Below, one piece after another: positions 25,539 to 37,362 of a stretch of DNA of 64,000 nt (positions are counted from its first letter, which is position 1; each line of letters begins with the position of its first letter). A program made the translations under genes and the position numbers. The stretch spans positions 992,001 to 1,056,000 of the forward strand of contig CM036623.1 in the NCBI GenBank assembly GCA_020746105.1, given 5' to 3'. Source of the DNA: Trogon surrucura (Eukaryota > Chordata > Aves > Trogoniformes > Trogonidae). The notes beneath the pieces are model-generated. The model saw only the letters and a list, made by a program, of their open reading frames with translations, made no database searches and was not told where the DNA came from.

Positions 25539-26200
25539 TGTTGAACTTTAAGGCTGGGCCAGCCACTAAACTTTGACAGAGGTTCTGCCCCCCACCCTCC
25601 CAGGAGAGGATAGCTTGAAAAAACAAACTTCAAGATATTTAGTGAAAAAAAGAATAATACTACCAGTAACAGTGAGGATGTCAAACCACACACATACAAG
25701 AAATGCAAAGATGCTCAAAGTTACAAGACAATACATCGGTGTGGGAGGACCCACACTCTCCGGATGAAAACAAGGTCCTGAACAGGAAGAAAAAGTCCCA
25801 GACTGGACTGAGCAGCAGATGGCAGAGCCTGAGCAGAGTCCTGACAACAGCGCAAAGGCAACAGAAGAGTAGCTGCACCTCTGCCACCTGGGATGGGGCT
25901 CAGGGGAAGGTACCTTGCTCCTCTGCAGCAAGGAAATGGGATAACTGGAGCATCCGCAGCTCAGAGGAAGATGATGAAGAGCTGACGAAAATCCTCAACA
26001 GGCACCAAAAGACCCCAGGGCTTTTCTTAGGGGCCCTTTTATACTGAGCACCATGGGAAGGAACACCGTGATTGGTCCATTTGGGTCACCTGACACTTCC
26101 TCACCTCCCCATAGGCACAGCTGCCCCTCCTCCCCCACTGATTGTCCCCTGTGCCAGGAGCCCCAGAGAGCTTTTGTCCTGATGCTCTCCAACCAGGACA
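25539..26200 (-). mobile_element. solo ERVL-like LTR, minus orientation
   Basis: The left terminus TGTTGAACTTTAAGGCTGGGCC AGCCACT is the complement of the 3' end seen at 11606. The right terminus ends CTCTCCAACCAGGACA, the complement of a TGTCCTGGTTGG start. Flanks are GGATA (25534-25538) and GGATG (26201-26205), a 5-bp duplication with one change. A minus-strand TATA box lies at 26037-26043. At 662 bp it is close in length to the 10870-11606 LTR, with which it shares the U5 end and TATA context. The frames 25566-25931 (-) and 25703-26047 (+) lie within it and are shadows. No internal region is present. Confidence 0.85.
26037..26043 (-). promoter_or_regulatory. LTR TATA box
   Basis: TTTTATA on plus is TATAAAA on the LTR sense strand, in the CAGTATAAAAGGG context. 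It is equivalent to the TATA box at 11203. Confidence 0.6.
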
Positions 26201-26205
26201 GGATG

Positions 26206-29200
26206 GCTTATAAATTAATTTACTGCAGCCCAGTTTAAATTTTTAAATTCAGTCTGAAGTTACGGACTTTTTGGCTCTCCCTACTGTACCGTATAAATCC
26301 TAGTGTCCACCATATCTGCGTGCTGTATTAATATTGAGACTGTACATGAAATATAATAATTTTGAGTTCTATTTCCACCTTAATAGATAAAATTCTCTCA
26401 GACGTCTCTAGCAGTATTGTGTAGGGGGGCTCATATCGCCAGAGTGGAGTCTAAATTTTATTGGTTTATTGTTACTGTTGAGGTTTATAATAAATTATAC
26501 CTGCATGGCAACGGGGATTTTTGGATCCACAGAAATAACAGACAACAATTTAAGAAAGTTTACAGCTAGAGTTAGATGTAAGTCCCAACCTGGATCTAAA
26601 TTCACAAGTTTCTTGAGAGATTATACTGTTCTTGGGAAATAGATGTTACATGGGTTTCATTGTCGATGGATTTCTTTGTCCCATTTAGGTCTCCCTAACT
26701 TCCATAATGTCTAAGTGTTGCAATACAAAGAAAATATTTTCAAACTTTGTCACATATGAATTCCACACTAAGGAGAAGATGATTTTTATAAAATTCATTG
26801 CCAGGGACTCTTCTGTTATTCTGGGAAATTTAAAGAAACAAGATTCCCTGGAGAATTCTTTCCTGTGAAAGTGTAATAAAGAAAAATGTATTGGAAATTC
26901 CCTTACTGACAAGTTCTATATTTGGTAGGCAGAACCCTCACTAGAAAACCATGGAAATGAATGAACAGTCCCGCCCACAACTTTTCCCACTCTTCTGCTT
27001 TGTGGAGGTGCTGGTGAAGAATAGCTGCATAGGCACACAGAACTGAAAGTAAAGGTATCAAATTCTGTATGTGCTTTTGTCACATACAGCTGTGTAACAT
27101 GTGCTACAAATTACAAATTCTTTTGAGTTTTCTTGTCTATAAAGAGGGGGCTATAATATCTTGTGTGCAAAGAGTGATAAGATTCATCACAATTAGATCA
27201 AATTACAGAGTTGACAGCAAAATAAAGGAATAATACCCTACTATTCCTTTTAAGGAGTGGAAAAAGTTATACTAAAGGACAATCCCATGTTTATTACATG
27301 CAACTGCCAGCCTTGCAACGTGCGAGGGGTGCACGTCAAAATCAACAGGTCTGTAAAAGTTCAGCAGGTGAGATCCCTCTTGTCGATGTTTTTGAACGTG
27401 ACTTTTATTGAATGCAAATCTGCTCTGTTTGGAAGGTAAGAGCTAACTGTTGCTGGGAAATAAATTCAAGATGAAAACCTTTATTGTCACCTCTGCCAGG
27501 AAGAGAGATGGAGCTGTTTCTGGGCAAAACCTTCTGAAGAGCACTGCAGATATTCAGTGGTGCTCTGCCTCTCACCTCCTCAGAAAGTACATGAAGGAGC
27601 TATTCCACCGTCATAAGAGAGACTTAAAATTCTGATTCCTTCACCAAGTCACTGTTTCATCCTGTACAGCAGCTATCTGTGTCCTTGTTAAGTTGAAAGA
27701 AATTTATTTTACCTGAAGACGTACAGAGCAAAAGGGGGGAAGTGTTGATTCAACGCATTTTCTCCCACACCATCTTTGACAGAAGTTCTGCATACTTAGA
27801 GAGCGCCAGAACTTTCTAATTTTGTATTCTCAAACAGAAAAGTACTATAATTAGAATGCTATAAATTAGAATGGTCACAGTTGTAACCCTTCATCATTAA
27901 CCAGGGTACCATTTCTATGTGATTTCTTTAAAGACCATTGTAGACTTTTTCCAGAAGGATCCTCACTTAAGGCAGGACTTCTACATAGTCGGATCCATCT
28001 GTACTCCTCTCCCCCTTAAACCTAGCCTATTCCTACTGTTATTTAAGCACTGAATGTAACTAGGCAAAGGGAAGACCCTGGTTCACTGACCCTGTTCTTT
28101 GAATTTTCCCAGTTTCTCAGTTAGTTGCTCCAGATAAAAACAAAACTGCCTTAGAAATGCCTACGAGAATTGTAGAAATAAAGCCTTAGCAGAAATTTTA
28201 TACTGCAACATAAAATTGGTAACTTGATAAATTGCAACATCAGTAGTTATTCAAAACTAGATTCACCAGAGTTCTTCTGCCCCATAAAATCACTTCAATT
28301 AAAAAGCATTTTCAGCACTTCCGCCCTAGCATCTTATTTCCTTAACTTGGAATCTTATTGTTCCTTTTGAGCACAGCCCCTAATTTCTTCATTTTTGGGT
28401 CTATAAAATGCTCATAAAACCAGCTGCTTACATGGTAAAATGTCCAGAGACAGGTGGACAAAAGTCTAGTACAGATCCACTGTTAACATGAACTTGACTG
28501 CCTGGCTCATTGCATCCTCTTTTGTTCATCCCATGAACATTCCTCACAAAAGCTTTAACTAACATTTAAAATACACTTGATGGCTTTGTTAACAGACATA
28601 TTTCATCTGACAGGATTTAGCCTGATTGAGTTTACCTACTGGCTGATGCACTTAAACCTTCTGTTCTGAGCACTGTCTGCGAGCCTACAATGCCTCATTG
28701 TTTGGCTCCTTATAGGTGATAATGAAATTGGCATTCGGTTCCCACTCCTGAGTGGTTTCCATGAGACTTTGAAAAAGTTGTTTGCTACTCCTGGTATTAT
28801 ATAACCGTCTTAGTTTCAGCATGCATAAAGGTATGTTCTTGTCAAATGCCTTATCTCCAGGATTGTATTAATAACTAAACATGAGTCATGCTGGGCATCA
28901 GACATGTTTGTATTTATACATGATATACAGTTAGGACCAAGGTGAAATCTGTTAGCTAAATGCACTGTCAACACGTTACCCTATGGCTTGGGCAGTCCTT
29001 CATTTACGAAGCAAGGGGCCCTGATGCCCTTCTGTCTCTACACAAGCTAGTATTGCACTGCAAACTGAAGAGATGATCTCGAGCAGGCTGTGTTACCTGA
29101 TAGAAATCTTGCCCTGTCCAGTTAAGCTTTAAATTAAGATTTCAAAACTGCGTTATCAGTGCTTCATAATCCAGGCTGCAAAGCACTGAGCTCTCTGACC

Positions 29201-30614
29201 CCAGCCCAGCAAAATACTGAATCACACACTTAACCCTAAGGACACGAGCAGTCCCATAGATTTCAGTAGAATTAGGTGAGTGGTTTAATGCCTACCTCCA
29301 TCAATAGCAGCATTCAGCACTTGGCAAGTTCAGTCACCAAAGGAAGTTCAAAAGCACCAAAAGATACAATGAACTGGAGTGTATATCCACCATAGGAAAG
29401 TACTCTTTATGTGATATGTGAGTGGTTTGAAAATAACAGATAATATTTTTTAAATGAAACTTAGTCAGAACTGGAGTACTCTGTTAAGGAAAAGGAAAGG
29501 AGTCTTGTCCCAGTAAGCCAAAATAAGAGAAACAAACATTCTGACAAACTTCTTAAAATACAGATGCACACTTCACTGCAAAACATCAGAGATAATCACA
29601 AATTTATGCTGTTTGTGTCAACTTTGACAGACGCTCTGCATGTAGTCCCAGTGCACTTTAATGTAACTATTGCAATGTTTCGGACAACCACATTGAAATT
29701 TTACTGCTATTTTTAGCTATGTTTATAAGCTAGAAGAATTAGGAAATGCAAAGCAGTTCCTATGAACATATTCACCCACACACAAAAATCTTTGCCATAT
29801 ATTTCTACAGGTGACAAAATAAATTAAACTTTCAGCAACTTATTTTAATCTGTTACGTTTGATGCAATATCTTACCAGGAAAAAAAGCATCTAACGAAGC
29901 TTTTCAAGAAATACGTGGAGCCATGAACATTTTGTCTATCATCAGGCCTTTTTTAAAAAAGACCCTATTCTTCCATTAGTCTTTTGTAGCTTCTTTTATT
30001 TTAATAAGAAATTATTAAATGAATCCCATGTACAAACTCAGGCCGTTTTGTGCTTAAAACAGGATTTTAAGCTTTTAGGACCAACAGTGCATCTCAGAAT
30101 ATCCCAGGAAGACATCTATCTCATGTTCAAAGTGTCTGAAGATACTAGCACATTGCTTCTTAAATCAAAATTTACTTAAATGACTGTAGCCTTGTGTCAC
30201 TGGCATTCCTGAAATACTCTGTCCTGGACAAGGGATGTTACTCCCACCTGAGATCTCCAGAAAAACAGTGATTAGACCACCTGGAACCTAAATCCAACAG
30301 TTGAACTAAAGGTACATTGAATGACAAGATTAGGCTCCTTGCAGTCATGGTGGTGACTAACAGCACTTTGGTTAACTAGCTGGATGAGACAGCATTGACA
30401 GGGGTTGGGGAAGATCTGGGAGCAAATCACTCATGTCTGAATTCAATGACTCAATTCTGAATTTATGTCTGAATTCACTCTCAGACTCATGTCTGGATCA
30501 AGGATTCCTACCTTTCATGCAGCCTTTCAGGAGTCACTCAGGCCAAGCCTCTTTCAGCTTCCTCTTCTAAAGCTCTTCAAATCTGTAAAATAAAATAATT
30601 AGATTTTAGTCAGG
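26206..30614. other. unique sequence, no gene seen
   Basis: No transposon is recognised in this 4.4-kb stretch. A possible exon-like block at about 27254-27366 follows CTATTCCTTTTAAG and precedes CAGCAG|GTGAGA, with one open frame, but the peptide is unknown. The stretch 28600-28920 is unique, non-repetitive and could be a conserved non-coding element. A diffuse direct repeat of ATGTCTGAATTCA occurs at about 30433-30500. Confidence 0.45.
30433..30500. repeat. short imperfect tandem repeat
   Basis: CATGTCTGAATTCA, TTATGTCTGAATTCA and CTCATGTCTGGATCA follow one another at roughly 30-bp spacing with related spacers. This is a local slippage repeat. Confidence 0.6.
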
Positions 30615-30648
30615 ATGAGGAGCAGAACTTGGGTCACTTCCTTTGCAG

Positions 30649-30984
30649 GCAAGTTTCTAACTGGGCTGAGGAGACCCTCCCTACCTACACTCAGCAGTCA
30701 GTTTAAGCATCAAATAAAATTAACAACTTCAACAGCACAGGATGGCAGCTCCCAGACTGTCACATGCCATGCCAAGACAAGGGATGTCCCCAAGGGGCTG
30801 CAGAGCATGGATAACCCACACTTGGCCATCGACACCGCCGAGGGGCTGCAGTGCACAGGCAACCTTCACAAGAGCAGCAGCAGAAAGCCAGTAAGAAGCT
30901 CAGAGCTGCAGATCAAAATCTCCACACAATGCCAGCCTCCTGCATCACTCCTCAACCCACTGCAGGAGTTTGCACAGACCAAAG
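30649..30984 (+). other. candidate protein-coding exon, unidentified (or GC-rich repeat remnant)
   Basis: The block is preceded by the acceptor TCACTTCCTTTGCAG and followed by the donor ACCAAAG|GTGAGCC. The 336 bp between them are a multiple of three and open in one frame, phase 1 at both ends, so the exon would be symmetric. The surrounding frame runs 30615-30998. The peptide is S, T, Q and K rich, with an internal near-repeat (GLQSMDNPH / GLQCTGNLH) and no domain I recognise. The DNA is GC-richer than its flanks, and GGGGCTGCAG strings resemble the U3 repeats of the LTR at 22845, so a transposon origin is a real alternative. No neighbouring exon with compatible phase has been established. 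Confidence 0.22.
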
Positions 30985-31904
30985 GTGAGCCTCAATGAAA
31001 ATAAGAGAAGTTGAGACTAGGAAGTGAGGAAGATCCATGTTTGGCTGAAGTTGAGCCTGAGGAATGGGAAGTTTCTTTGTTTATATTCTTTTCTTCTTAG
31101 TACACAAAACATTGATCAGAGGTTTCAGTCAATGGGCAATAAATGAAGCACAACTTCCCTAAGTCTATTTTGCCCTTGGAGCCCACCTGAGCAAAACCAA
31201 TTACTCCACAATTGCAGGTTCAGCCCCAACCTATCTCCATGAAGCACCGTATCATGAAAACTGACCAACTTCACCATCATTAACACAGTAGAATCAATGC
31301 ACTCATACCTGCCCATATTTGTAAGTCGAGAAGTATTAGACTCAGAGCTGTTTAAGACATGGAGGTTCACTGCAGTGTTCTACTCAAGATTTCCACACCG
31401 TTAGCAACAGCAGGCTAACAGTGGTGCACTGCCAAAAACATCTGGCCAGCACGGAGGGCCACGATACCTGAGCTTGTCTATCTCATTGATTCATGCACGT
31501 CTATCCGAACTTCTCTTTCGGAAAAGACCCTAATATTGAGTGACTTCAGCTTTTCTTGGCCTCTAAAACTAACCAGGCTTCTTGATGAGATTCTCTAATT
31601 ATTACCTTCTTCAGTCATTTTTAGCCTTTACTGGGCCCTTAATTTTTTCTATAAAACAGGAGTCAGCTGCATTTCCAAATCTGATACTGACAGCCATGGG
31701 CTGGTCTATTTTATACTGCAGTCAATATCTATTTTTTTTAAAATAGCATATTGAAATAAAAAATGAATTCAGACAAATAACTTTTTTTTCACTGATAAAA
31801 TAGGTTAATGTCATTGAGGATAAAGAGCACTCACCCCTGAGGTTTTGGCTCCAGAAAGTGACTAACTCCTTTTATGCAAGTAAACATACACCTAAACAGA
31901 GCAG
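30985..31904. other. unique sequence, no gene seen
   Basis: No repeat is recognised. The minus-strand frame at 31125-31370 has no known motif. Confidence 0.5.
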
Positions 31905-31973
31905 AGTAGGGTTAATGGTTGGACTCAATGATCCCAAGGGTCTTTTCCAACCTCAGTGATTCTATGATTCTAC
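31905..31973 (+). repeat. CR1 LINE 3' tail
   Basis: GGTTGGACTCAATGATCCCA, AGGGTCTTTTCCAACCTCAG and TGATTCTATGATTCTA form the diagnostic final blocks of avian CR1, in plus orientation. The copy is only about 70 bp, an extreme 5' truncation typical of the family. Confidence 0.93.
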
Positions 31974-33337
31974 CTGTTCTTGCATGTATGCCTCAATAAA
32001 AACAGTAAGCATCATAACTTAAAAGTTCCTGTGAAACACAGCACGAAGCTGTGACAAACAACATACTATTCTACCACTTGCAGTAATTTCAGCTGCAGAC
32101 TTCAGAAGCCTAGCTGTATTATAAACACACACCCCAGCTCGAATCTGTAATACCAAAACCATACAAGTCTGATCTGACTGTGCAGACAGCAGGCAGGCAC
32201 ACAGCTCGCCTTAACGCATATTAAAAATTCTTGGCACCCTAATGCAAACAATCTGCAATGAAAGAAGAATCATCATGAGCAATACTCCAAGCCTCGCTTG
32301 AGATTCCCCCTTCTTTGCCCCACGATCAGTCTTCCCTCCTCCTTGTGCTGCAATGCATAGTTATTTATGCAGGTCTGAGTTAAGGGAGAAAACAAAATTG
32401 TTCCTCGCTCAGAATATTTTCAAGCAGTCTTTCAGAATTTTAATGCAAACACCATACCACTTCCTTTGAACAATAATACTCGTTACGCACAACTACAGCT
32501 ACACACACGCTCTCGCATGTCTTTGACAACTTGTAAGGAACAACCATATCAAACTTTGATAGCCACACGTTTGGTATTAGAATTTGGGCTGTCATTTTAA
32601 TGAATCAGCTGATCAAGCTTAAATTTGCTAAGAGAAAACAGAGAAAATAACAGCCCGCAGAAGAAAATTTTCTTTCATATAGAAATTCTGTTTCATCTAG
32701 GGGGTGATTTTAGTAATGTGTCTTCTCCTTAAAAATCCACAGTTCCAAGTAACTCTGAAAACAGTAATAATGCCAGAAATGCTTTTTTATTTAAAATTCA
32801 ATTATGAACATGATTTCCATCACGTCAGACAAAACTTTTGGTAGTCAGTGATAGGTCTGTACATCTAAGGTCACCTCAGCAAAAACACACACAACCAATT
32901 ACAAATATCCTGCCAAGTGGATTTGAAAAATCATTTAATTTTTTTTTATATAATTGGAACTGTAAGGATAATTTTAGCTATCTAAAATATAGTTTCTATA
33001 AAGGGCAGTATGTTTCAAAAAATGCTGTTAGCAACCTCAGTGTTGGAAATCTTAGCCTATCTCTTCATGGCACTAATTAGCTGGCAATTGTGGTTCACTC
33101 AAAATGGGATTTTTGCTGGCTGTGTAGCAAACACTGCACTGAAGGCTCTGTTTCAGAGGTCAGTATTACAGGTTTTTTCAATCGCATCCATTTAACTGAT
33201 GATTAAGCTGCCATCCTATCAAGGCTTCCCTTTCATTTCCTTCTCTCCAAATTCACTTAAAACAATTTATCAGGTTATAAAACCAGAATGATTTTATTCC
33301 TCAACTTCTTTATTCTCTGATCGTATGTGGCTAATCC
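31974..33337. other. unique sequence, no gene seen
   Basis: No repeat or exon is recognised. The segment 32530-32660 carries CTTTGAT, CAGCTG and TGATCA motifs close together and could be regulatory. Frames at 32838-33080 and 33010-33195 have no family resemblance. Confidence 0.45.
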
Positions 33338-33420
33338 AGCCAGCCCTGCTTCCCATAGGCAGGTGGATCAGACGACCTGCTGTGGCCCTGTCCAAACTAA
33401 ATTGTTCTACAATTCAATAA
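33338..33420 (+). repeat. decayed CR1 LINE 3' tail
   Basis: AGGCAGGTGGATCAGACGAC, CTGCTGTGGCCCTGTCCAAA and TTGTTCTACAATTCAATAA correspond to the CR1 blocks for the DNA-binding-like acid stretch, the TCCCTTCCAACC block and the ATTCTATGATTC tail. It is strongly diverged but in the right order. Confidence 0.65.
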
Positions 33421-34327
33421 TTTTATCCTCACCGGCTGAAAATTTGGGTCAGAAACAATATTCTGCATCTGTCCACAGTACATTTCTGTGTAATTTGTCA
33501 TTATATCACAAAACATAGCAGACACTCAGTTTTGAAAACTAAACACTCAGTTACTGTTATAGTAAATGCAGATGGCAAGTGTGTTGCAGATAGTGATGGA
33601 GAGCACTCTGGTTAATTTTACTTGTATGCAACACTTTTAAAACATTAATTAAATCACATCCTGCATCAAGTATTTATTTTTCCATGGCTATTCCTGTGCA
33701 TATATTTACATGTGATATATACATAGTGTACATAACCTACAAATAAATACAGAACATTTTAAATAGTCTCATATGTCTGACTCTTTCTTAGCAGTTTAGT
33801 GATAGAACTTTTCTTTAAAAGAATATAAAACACATTCCTATCTTGTAGCTTTCTAGCATCAGTCTTCCTCCAACACCAAACCATGAGGATTTAAGACACG
33901 TAGCATATACACAGAGTGAAACAAGCTTGGCAACTTTTAATCATGATTGGTTTTTAGTTTGACTGATAACATTTCTCTTGACACTTCAAAATTCAATCTA
34001 GTGAAATACAGGCAAGCTACCGTTGTCATAAAGAATACTTAAAAAAAGAGAAAATGACTGATATTGCAGGAATAGTTTCATGTTGACAAGAGAATACACT
34101 TGGCTCAAACAAAGGACCCTGACTTGACTACTTAAAGCTGCTTCATAAATAAAACACTTCCCTAAGAAACATTTAAGGTTGCAACATCCAGAAAGTCCCA
34201 GAACTCTCAGGAAATGTATTGCTAACACCACACCATGACTAAGCTTTCTAAAAACGGACTCAAAAGAATGAAGGTCAAAAGGAACAGAAGACGCAAACAC
34301 ACTAAGCGCTTTGCCTTTCCTCTTCAG
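33421..34327. other. unique AT-rich sequence, no gene seen
   Basis: No repeat is recognised. The minus-strand frame 33998-34375 (125 codons) overlaps the plus-strand candidate exon below and shows no known motif. Confidence 0.45.
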
Positions 34328-34390
34328 TCGGTGCAGCTGCCCATGTCCTTGGCAGATACACGCCCTGTTCCTCACATCTCACCTGTCGAG
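34328..34390 (+). other. candidate 63-nt exon, unidentified
   Basis: A good acceptor (TTTGCCTTTCCTCTTCAG, with an ACTAAG branch-like string upstream near 34301) is followed 63 nt later by a near-consensus donor, GTCGAG|GTAAGTC. All three frames are open across it, so it could be coding or part of a non-coding transcript. One frame gives SVQLPMSLADTRPVPHISPV. I recognise no family. Splice strings this good do occur by chance in 64 kb. Confidence 0.25.
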
Positions 34391-36194
34391 GTAAGTCATG
34401 GCTACACCACTTTCTCATGGCCTTCCGATACCCCGTCCAACCTGTAATCCTTGCACCACACGACTTCTCAGGAAATCTCCATTCTACTCACCAAACATAC
34501 TCACTCTCACACCCTCTTTTGCATTTTTCCTGGTTCTTCTGCCAGGAAAGCAATGCTCTTCCATGACCCAGCAGCTGGATTTAGAGGGAGATTGGTTCAA
34601 ATCTAGCACTGTTTATATGCACAAACAGCAATCATTATACATTCAAAAACAACCTCTTGTAGCCTTTTAACTTTCTCCCAAAATTCTGAACTGCATTTCT
34701 CCTCAGCAAGGCCAACTTAACAAAACATGACCAAGTCACGTCAACGATACTAATAAGCCAAGAACACGACAAGAATTTAAAAAAAAAAAAAAATAGAACA
34801 GCAATGACATTTTCGAAATGCTTAAATGTTTATTTTAATCTGGTTACTGACCAAATTTCCCAGGGAAGTCTAAGACTGAAGTGACATGAGGTATACAGAG
34901 TCACTGGAAGTTTGCTTTCTTTCTGATGACATTGGGGATAGTCTGAAAATGCCTGGCATGTGATAAGCTTCGCACTGAGAATTTCTCAAAGGACGGACTG
35001 ATGGCAGTCATGGGAAGAAGATGAGGCTTGAGGTGAAAGCAGTGTAATAGGTCTAAGGAGAAACAAGATCACTATGGCAATTTAGGAGATACATAATGAC
35101 ATAATTTTTATGTATCATCTATCTTTCCAATCGATAGACTGAGAAAAAGAATAGATCATACACATCACTTCAGGTTTTGACCCCATCACTATTTTGTATC
35201 ACAGTTATGTCAAGTACAAAGCATTTACAATCCCAGCTAAGACCTCCAGGACCTAGTGAAATAAACATGCACGCATGTGATGCACGCACACAAGACAATC
35301 ACCCAAGAAAAAAAATGAAATTATCATACTGCAGTAATCATTTAATGAATTAATAAGACAAACTTCTTTATGACCTTTTAGGATTCTCAAAGTTTGAATT
35401 ACTTCCTGAAATTAACATTCCCCAGCATTTTGCACTTCTTTAATTTTCTGAGAATTACACAAGCATTAATTATTTTGGCTGAAATTTTGGATGCTTAGTT
35501 CAGGGTGATTAAATTATTTTCTGAGAGATCCTGATGTCTGCAAAATTTCATTCAAATAAGACCAGTCTTACCTCTGAAAAAAATATTAATTCTCTGACAC
35601 TAATGAGAACACTGTAATAATACAACTGATCCTTTGCTGAGGGTTCGGTCTGCACTGGATCTGCTCTGTCCCTTATTAGCTAAATTACTGCACAGGCCAG
35701 TATACTCTATTTCAAGATTTAATTAATTTGCAGTCATTTACCACTGGGGGGTCAGGACAGGCGAACCAAAGGCAACTAAGTTTTCATAACACACTACTTA
35801 AATCCTGCCAGTCCTACAGCAAAATAGACTTCGTATCTCTTCTCCCTCCTAGGTCTTAATCTATTTTCCTGTCTTTTAACAGTCCTCTCTAGGATAAGAT
35901 GGAGTGTGCCAAATGTCAGGAATGCCAAGATTTCTCTTTCAGCAGGATACTGTGGGTACAGGGGCAGAGATGATGATACAGTGTCAAAATTCAAATTTAT
36001 AACAGAGTCGTGTTACATCTTCAGTTACTGAGCAACGACCGCCATTCCTTAGTAACCCACTTTCCTCCTCATGCTATGCCATTAACGTTCTTGAATATTA
36101 ATTAGTGGCTTTGAGGTCATCTCCAGCACCTCAACTATGTAAGGATTCCTCAATATTAGGAAAGAAGAAACATGAACCTTGTAAGATCCTAGGA
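34391..36194. other. unique AT-rich sequence, no gene seen
   Basis: A run of 15 A lies at 34779-34793. No repeat family or exon is recognised. Confidence 0.5.
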
Positions 36195-36530
36195 CCAGCT
36201 GCAAAAATAGATCTGTTTTGATGCAACCATAGGGGATTCTTTATCATGGAGCGTAGTAGTAGGACAAGAGGTAGCAGTTTCAAACTGGAAGAGAGTAGGC
36301 TTAGATCAGATATCAGGAAGAAATTCTTTACTGTGAGGGTGGTGAGGCACTGAAACAGGTTGCCCAGAGAAGGTCTGGAAGCCCCCTCCATGGAGATGTT
36401 CAAGGCCAGGTTGGACAGGGCCTTGAGCAACCTGGTCTAGTGGGAGGTGTCCCTGCCCACAGCAGCAGGGTTGGAACCAGATGATCTTTAAGGTCCTTCC
36501 CAACCTAAACCATTCTATGTTTCTATGGCA
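36195..36530 (+). repeat. CR1 LINE 3' fragment
   Basis: A well-preserved CR1 end: GGACAAGAGGTAGCAGTTTC, GATATCAGGAAGAAATTCTT, GAGGCACTGAAACAGGTTGC, GTTGGACAGGGCCTTGAGCA, TAGTGGGAGGTGTCCCTGCC, then CTTCCCAACCTAAACCATTC and TATGTTTCTATGG. It is in plus orientation and 5' truncated within the end of ORF2. The minus-strand frames at 36131-36430 and 36306-36578 are antisense shadows. An A-rich tract follows at 36537-36565. Confidence 0.96.
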
Positions 36531-36565
36531 TCTCCAAAAAAAAAAACCACAACAAAAAAAAAAGG

Positions 36566-37270
36566 TTATTATTTGCATTCAACATGTCTAAACAGTTACC
36601 AAACAGCTCAGCAACGTGTATTTATCCTTCAGGGGAAGGGAGTTAGAGAGGTGTCCCCTCTTGTAAAGAGGCCATCATGTTCTTCACTTTGACTGATACC
36701 TGTCCTGATGATCACACAGTGAAGTAAGCACAGAAAAGCACGAACTCAAATATTCCACTCTACAGATACGCTTCTAAGAATATCCTTCAGGCAGATAAAG
36801 CGCCGCAGCATGCAAAGGGAGGGGTGGGAGGTCTCTATAAATGATCATTTGTGCCAGCACTGGAAGAGCAGTACCTACAGCTGGCTTCAACCTTCTCAGC
36901 CTTAGTGGACATGCATTTTTCTACCTAAAGGAAAGGCTTGGTATGCTGTTGAGAACTTCTTAAAGACATCTCTCCAAGAAATTATCAATGGTGCGTTGTT
37001 TCTCTGTGAGTTTGTGACATCTTCAGAGACCAGAATTACTCTGCACCACTTTTCTGTTAGCTGCTGCCTCCCACAAGTACTGTGTGTCCACTAGTTCTGC
37101 TTTTCATCTAAAAATCTGAGTTCTGGTTTTGGTACCTTCACCAGAAGTTGCTTAGAATTCAGTCCCAGACTGGGATCAGGCATTTGACTTCTTATTTTTG
37201 ATGCATATGAAAGACTAGTGTCTGATTTAACATGAGTGGAAGATGACCTGCTCAATGAAAGAGAACAATG
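36566..37270. other. unique sequence, no gene seen
   Basis: No repeat or exon is recognised. Confidence 0.5.
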
Positions 37271-37275
37271 GAAGT
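37271..37275. repeat. target-site duplication, left copy (GAAGT)
   Basis: GAAGT directly before TGTCAAAAGTTAGG; the same five bases recur at 37358-37362. Confidence 0.8.
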
Positions 37276-37357
37276 TGTCAAAAGTTAGGGCTGGACTGGC
37301 CACTGAGAGGTAAAAGTCACTGAACAGAATTGATTCTGTTTAGCTCAAATCAGGACA
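37276..37357 (-). mobile_element. 82-bp miniature LTR, minus orientation
   Basis: Read on the minus strand, the element begins TGTCCTGATTTGAGCTAAAC, like the 5' end of the LTR at 10870 (TGTCTCAGTTTGAGCTAAAC). It ends GTGGCCAGTCCAGCCCTAAC then TTTTGACA, like that LTR's 3' end. Everything between, including the TATA box and U3/R/U5 body, is absent. Exact GAAGT repeats flank both ends, so this short form most likely inserted as it stands, or lost its interior after insertion without touching the ends. It cannot encode anything. Confidence 0.8.
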
Positions 37358-37362
37358 GAAGT
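37358..37362. repeat. target-site duplication, right copy (GAAGT)
   Basis: Exact match to 37271-37275, directly after the terminal CA of the miniature LTR. Confidence 0.8.

Noticed and set aside
25566-26047. Frames of 121 (-) and 114 (+) codons
   Set aside because: Both lie inside the LTR 25539-26200 and show no domain.
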